Source: Burkholderiales bacterium (GTDB lineage Bacteria > Pseudomonadota > Gammaproteobacteria > Burkholderiales > CAIKXV01). From it: a stretch of DNA of 16,651 nucleotides. Where the stretch lies: the NCBI GenBank assembly GCA_014379045.1, contig JACMMK010000302.1, positions 1 to 16,651 of the forward strand. The letters are read 5' to 3'. The translations under genes and the position numbers were made by a program. This document shows positions 14,330 through 16,651 of the stretch, one piece after another (position 1 is the first letter of the stretch; each line of letters starts with the position of its first letter). The notes under the pieces are model-generated. The model was not told the DNA's origin and ran no database searches. It was given only the letters and a program-made list of their open reading frames with translations.

Positions 14330-15310
14330 ATGAAGACGATCATCCTGATCGGGTACGCGGCCATCGCGCATTGCGTGCTGGCGGCCGCGGCGAGCGGGGC
14401 GGCGGATTCGTATCCGCAACGCCCGCTGCGGTTCATTGTGCCGTTCCCGCCCGGTGGGGCCAACGATATCGTCGCTCGCCTGGTGGGGCCATTGTTCACC
14501 GAGCGTTTCGGCCAGCAGGTCGTCGTCGACAATCGCCCCGGTGCATCCGGCACCATCGCGTTGGAGTTGACGGCGCGGGCACAGCCCGACGGCTACACCT
14601 TCATCGTCGGCAACAACACGTCCAACGCCATCGTTCCGGTCATGTTCGCAAAACGCATGCGGGTCGACCCGGCGCAGGAACTCACCGGCATCTCGATGCT
14701 TGCCGCGATCCAGCACGTGGTGGTTGCGGCGGCCAAGTTTCCGCCGACCACGTTCCAGGAGCTCGTGGCCTACGCCAAGTCGCGACCGGGACAGCTCAAC
14801 TACAACGCGCCGCTGGGCGGCCATCCGCATCTGGACATGCTCGCTTTTCTGGCCGCCACGGGTACGCAGATGGTGCACATCCCTTCCAAGGGCGCCGGAG
14901 AGACCGTCCCTTCTTTACTGCGTGGCGAGGCGCAGCTCTCCAATACGAACGTCGCCTCGGTCATCGGGCTGCTGCGCGCGGGCCAACTCAAGGCGTACGC
15001 GATTACCGGCGAGAGCCGACTCCCGGAGCTGCCGGACGTGCCGACGTTCACCGAAGTCGGATTGAAGGGCGTGGGCAGCATCAACTGGGTCGGCCTGTTT
15101 GCACCCGCGAAGACCCCGCCCGCCATCATCAATCAGCTTCACCGAAGCATCGTCGAGATGGTCGGCGACGCGCGTCTCAAGGAGAGTTCCGCCAAGCTTC
15201 TGGTACCGTTCGTAGCCAGCGCGTCGCCTGCCGAGTTCAACGCATTTGTCGCCTCGGAGCGCAAGCGCTGGGAAGACATCGTCAAGACGAACCAGATAAA
15301 GCTCGAGTAG
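14330..15310 (+). CDS. Bug-family periplasmic solute receptor (TctC-like), second copy
   Basis: A 326-residue Bug/TctC-type receptor. The ATG at 14330 (MKTIILIGYA) has GAGGAG 6 nt upstream. The signal peptide ends near AAASGAADS (about 18-26). Hallmarks follow: YPQRPLRFIVPFPPGGANDIVAR (about 28-50), VVDNRPGASGTIALEL, SKGAGETVPSLLRGE and GLFAPAKTPPAIINQL. It is clearly diverged from the first copy (for instance PFPPGGAND against PWAAGGNID), so it is not a recent tandem duplicate and may bind a different ligand. It lies 62 bp after the GrdB-family stop on the same strand and probably belongs to that transcript. It converges with the deacetylase gene; the 66-bp gap has only short GC-rich inverted repeats. 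Confidence 0.92.
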   Translation: MKTIILIGYAAIAHCVLAAAASGAADSYPQRPLRFIVPFPPGGANDIVARLVGPLFTERFGQQVVVDNRPGASGTIALELTARAQPDGYTFIVGNNTSNAIVPVMFAKRMRVDPAQELTGISMLAAIQHVVVAAAKFPPTTFQELVAYAKSRPGQLNYNAPLGGHPHLDMLAFLAATGTQMVHIPSKGAGETVPSLLRGEAQLSNTNVASVIGLLRAGQLKAYAITGESRLPELPDVPTFTEVGLKGVGSINWVGLFAPAKTPPAIINQLHRSIVEMVGDARLKESSAKLLVPFVASASPAEFNAFVASERKRWEDIVKTNQIKLE

Positions 15311-15376
15311 CAACGCCCTCGGGCACGGGCGGGGTGACCCGGGCGGCGTCGAGTCAGCCGCTGCACGCAAGCAAGC

Positions 15377-16342
15377 TCAATCGACCCCGAGCTGAACCTC
15401 CGCCGGCAACGCTCCGTAATACCCCGCGATCGTCTTCGGCAGCGTCCACCACACGTTATCGCTGTGCCGGCGCATGTGCTCGAGCGCACGACGCAGATGC
15501 ACGATGCGAAACGGCTGGCCGACGATAAACGTGTGCAGCGACATCGCGAACACGAGCGGCGTCGTCACCGCCCGCCGCGACATCTCGTCGAACTGATCGA
15601 CCAGCATATCCGCGTAGTCGGCGGCGGTGTGACGGCGGCCGACGATCGCCGGCTGATCGTTGAGCTCGATCGGATACGGCAGCGCGAGAATCCGGCCGTC
15701 GCGCCCCGCGCGGCCGTCCCCGGCTGAGGCCCCGGCGCTGCCGCTCCCAGCGCCGACCCCGGAGCTGCCACCCTTGACCCAGAACGGCTGCTCGTCGCAC
15801 ATGCCCCAGTCGAGCACGTACGAATAGCCGTGGTCGATCAGCAGATCGGTCGTCGCGAGACTCGGCGTCAAATACGGCGTCATCCATCCGACCGGTCGTG
15901 CTCCATCGGCGCGGGTCATTGTCGCAGTGACCTCGCCGACCATGTGCCGCTCGGTCTCGACACTCATGTCGATCGGCCGTTCGGTGCCGTTCGACGTGCC
16001 GTGGCCGATCGTCTCGTCACCGCGACGGCGATAGCGTTCGATCAGTTCGGGGCAGTGCGCATAGTTCTCTGAATTGACGATCACCCCGACGTTGATGCCG
16101 AGTTCGTCGAACAGCTCGGCCAGGCGCCAGCCGCCGACGCGGTTGCCGTATTCACGCCACAGCCAACTGCGCTGACTCCATGGCTTGGTTTCGCGATCGA
16201 GATCGATGCCGCCATCGACGCCGAACGGGAAATGTTCGATGTTGATCGCGATGTAGAGCGCGAGCCGCTTGCCCTCGGGCCACGCGTACTTCGCTCGGGT
16301 GTCGATGCCCGAATACGGAAAACGATCGTGCGAGGGAAGCAT
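15377..16342 (-). CDS. PuuE/NodB-like polysaccharide deacetylase family protein
   Basis: A 321-residue carbohydrate-esterase-4-like protein. I prefer the ATG at 16342 (MLPSHDRFPY), with GGAG 9 nt upstream, over a TTG two codons earlier. RLALYIAINIEHFPFG (about 26-41), WRLAELFDELGINVGVIVNS (about 72-91), ETIGHGTSN (about 110-118), RPVGWMTPYLTPS (149-161) and LHTFIVGQPFRI (269-280) match the layout of PuuE-type proteins, a family that includes cofactor-independent allantoinase and amide hydrolases. The usual allantoinase GHGWRW motif is replaced by GHGTSN, so the substrate may differ. Residues about 191-217 are a Gly/Ser/Ala-rich insertion. No signal peptide is seen, so it is probably cytoplasmic. 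It lies 34 bp after the gene at the right edge, likely an operon. Confidence 0.8.
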   Translation of the reverse strand: MLPSHDRFPYSGIDTRAKYAWPEGKRLALYIAINIEHFPFGVDGGIDLDRETKPWSQRSWLWREYGNRVGGWRLAELFDELGINVGVIVNSENYAHCPELIERYRRRGDETIGHGTSNGTERPIDMSVETERHMVGEVTATMTRADGARPVGWMTPYLTPSLATTDLLIDHGYSYVLDWGMCDEQPFWVKGGSSGVGAGSGSAGASAGDGRAGRDGRILALPYPIELNDQPAIVGRRHTAADYADMLVDQFDEMSRRAVTTPLVFAMSLHTFIVGQPFRIVHLRRALEHMRRHSDNVWWTLPKTIAGYYGALPAEVQLGVD

Positions 16343-16376
16343 CGGCAAGGGCTCCGGCGAACGGTGCAGCGAGGGG

Positions 16377-16651
16377 TCAGCGCGCCCTGGGCATCCGCCA
16401 GGGCAGCATCAGCTGCACCGCGGTCGAAGTCAATCGAGGCACGTTCAAGGTCTCGTGCATCGACACGACAGTCTCGCCGAGCAGTCCCGAAGAGAGCACC
16501 GAGCGCACGTAGAACGGCGTGTCCTCGAGTGTCTGCGAAACCGTCGCCGGCGTGCCGGCGTCGCTGCGCAGCGTGCGCGCAATGCGCCATCCGGTGCGTG
16601 GCAGCGTCTGGCGCGCGGGCGCGTCGAATGGCTCGACGCCGCCGTCGCGGA
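16377..16651 (-). CDS. 3' part of a gene cut by the right edge; possible carotenoid 1,2-hydratase (CrtC)-like C-terminus
   Basis: An open minus-strand frame runs from the window edge to TGA at 16377-16379, giving at least 90 residues with no start in view. The end reads GWRIARTLRSDAG, then TLEDTPFYVRSVLSSGLLGE, VSMHETLNVPRL and a final MLPWRMPRAR. The EDTPFY...RS...GE..MHE...MLP.RMPR pattern recalls the C-terminus of CrtC/AttH-type lipocalin-like proteins, but I rely on memory of the family and the bulk of the protein is missing. It probably shares a transcript with the deacetylase. Coding status is likely; the family assignment is tentative. Confidence 0.5.
   Translation of the reverse strand, partial: RDGGVEPFDAPARQTLPRTGWRIARTLRSDAGTPATVSQTLEDTPFYVRSVLSSGLLGETVVSMHETLNVPRLTSTAVQLMLPWRMPRAR

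Overview
This is a high-GC (roughly two-thirds G+C), gene-dense bacterial chromosome segment that most resembles a betaproteobacterium, probably Burkholderiales-like. The grounds are the hemA-prfA-prmC cluster, argH divergent from an AlgZ/AlgR-type two-component pair, and two Bug (TctC-type) periplasmic receptors. Genus cannot be fixed from sequence alone, and no RNA genes, insertion sequences or CRISPR arrays were seen.

Layout. 62-490 (-): small four-helix membrane protein. 726-1979 (+): MFS transporter. 2070-2189 (+): possible 39-residue single-helix membrane protein behind a perfect TATAAT box. 2306-5533 (+): hemA, prfA and prmC, coupling the first committed step of tetrapyrrole synthesis with translation termination (RF1 and its methylase). 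5747-8327 (+): phosphonate/phosphite-type ABC importer in the order phnD-phnE-phnC. 8355-9755 (-): argH. 9786-11676 (+): LytS/AlgZ-like sensor kinase and LytTR response regulator. 11847-15310 (+): Bug receptor, GrdB-family redox protein, second Bug receptor. 15377-16342 (-): PuuE/NodB-like deacetylase. 16377-16651 (-): 3' part of a further gene running off the right edge.

The most notable object is at 13017-14267. A GrdB-family (glycine/sarcosine/betaine reductase selenoprotein B family) reading frame is interrupted by one in-frame TGA at 13488-13490. The same frame continues for 259 codons with family-like sequence. The TGA sits in a U-P-R-C (UxxC) context. Exactly 11 nt after it starts a perfect 17-nt hairpin (7-bp stem, GUG loop), the geometry of a minimal bacterial SECIS element. 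There is no ribosome-binding site or ATG for a separate downstream gene. I read it as a selenoprotein with Sec at residue 158 that ordinary gene calling would split in two or call a pseudogene. Its placement between two Bug receptor genes, with similar strong Shine-Dalgarno sequences, suggests a cassette for capture and reductive handling of an unidentified small organic substrate.

The rest is mostly housekeeping with local oddities: a palindrome overlapping a perfect -35 hexamer upstream of hemA, a Tat-type signal on PhnD, only 30 bp between the divergent argH and sensor kinase starts, and a Gly/Ser/Ala-rich insertion in the deacetylase.
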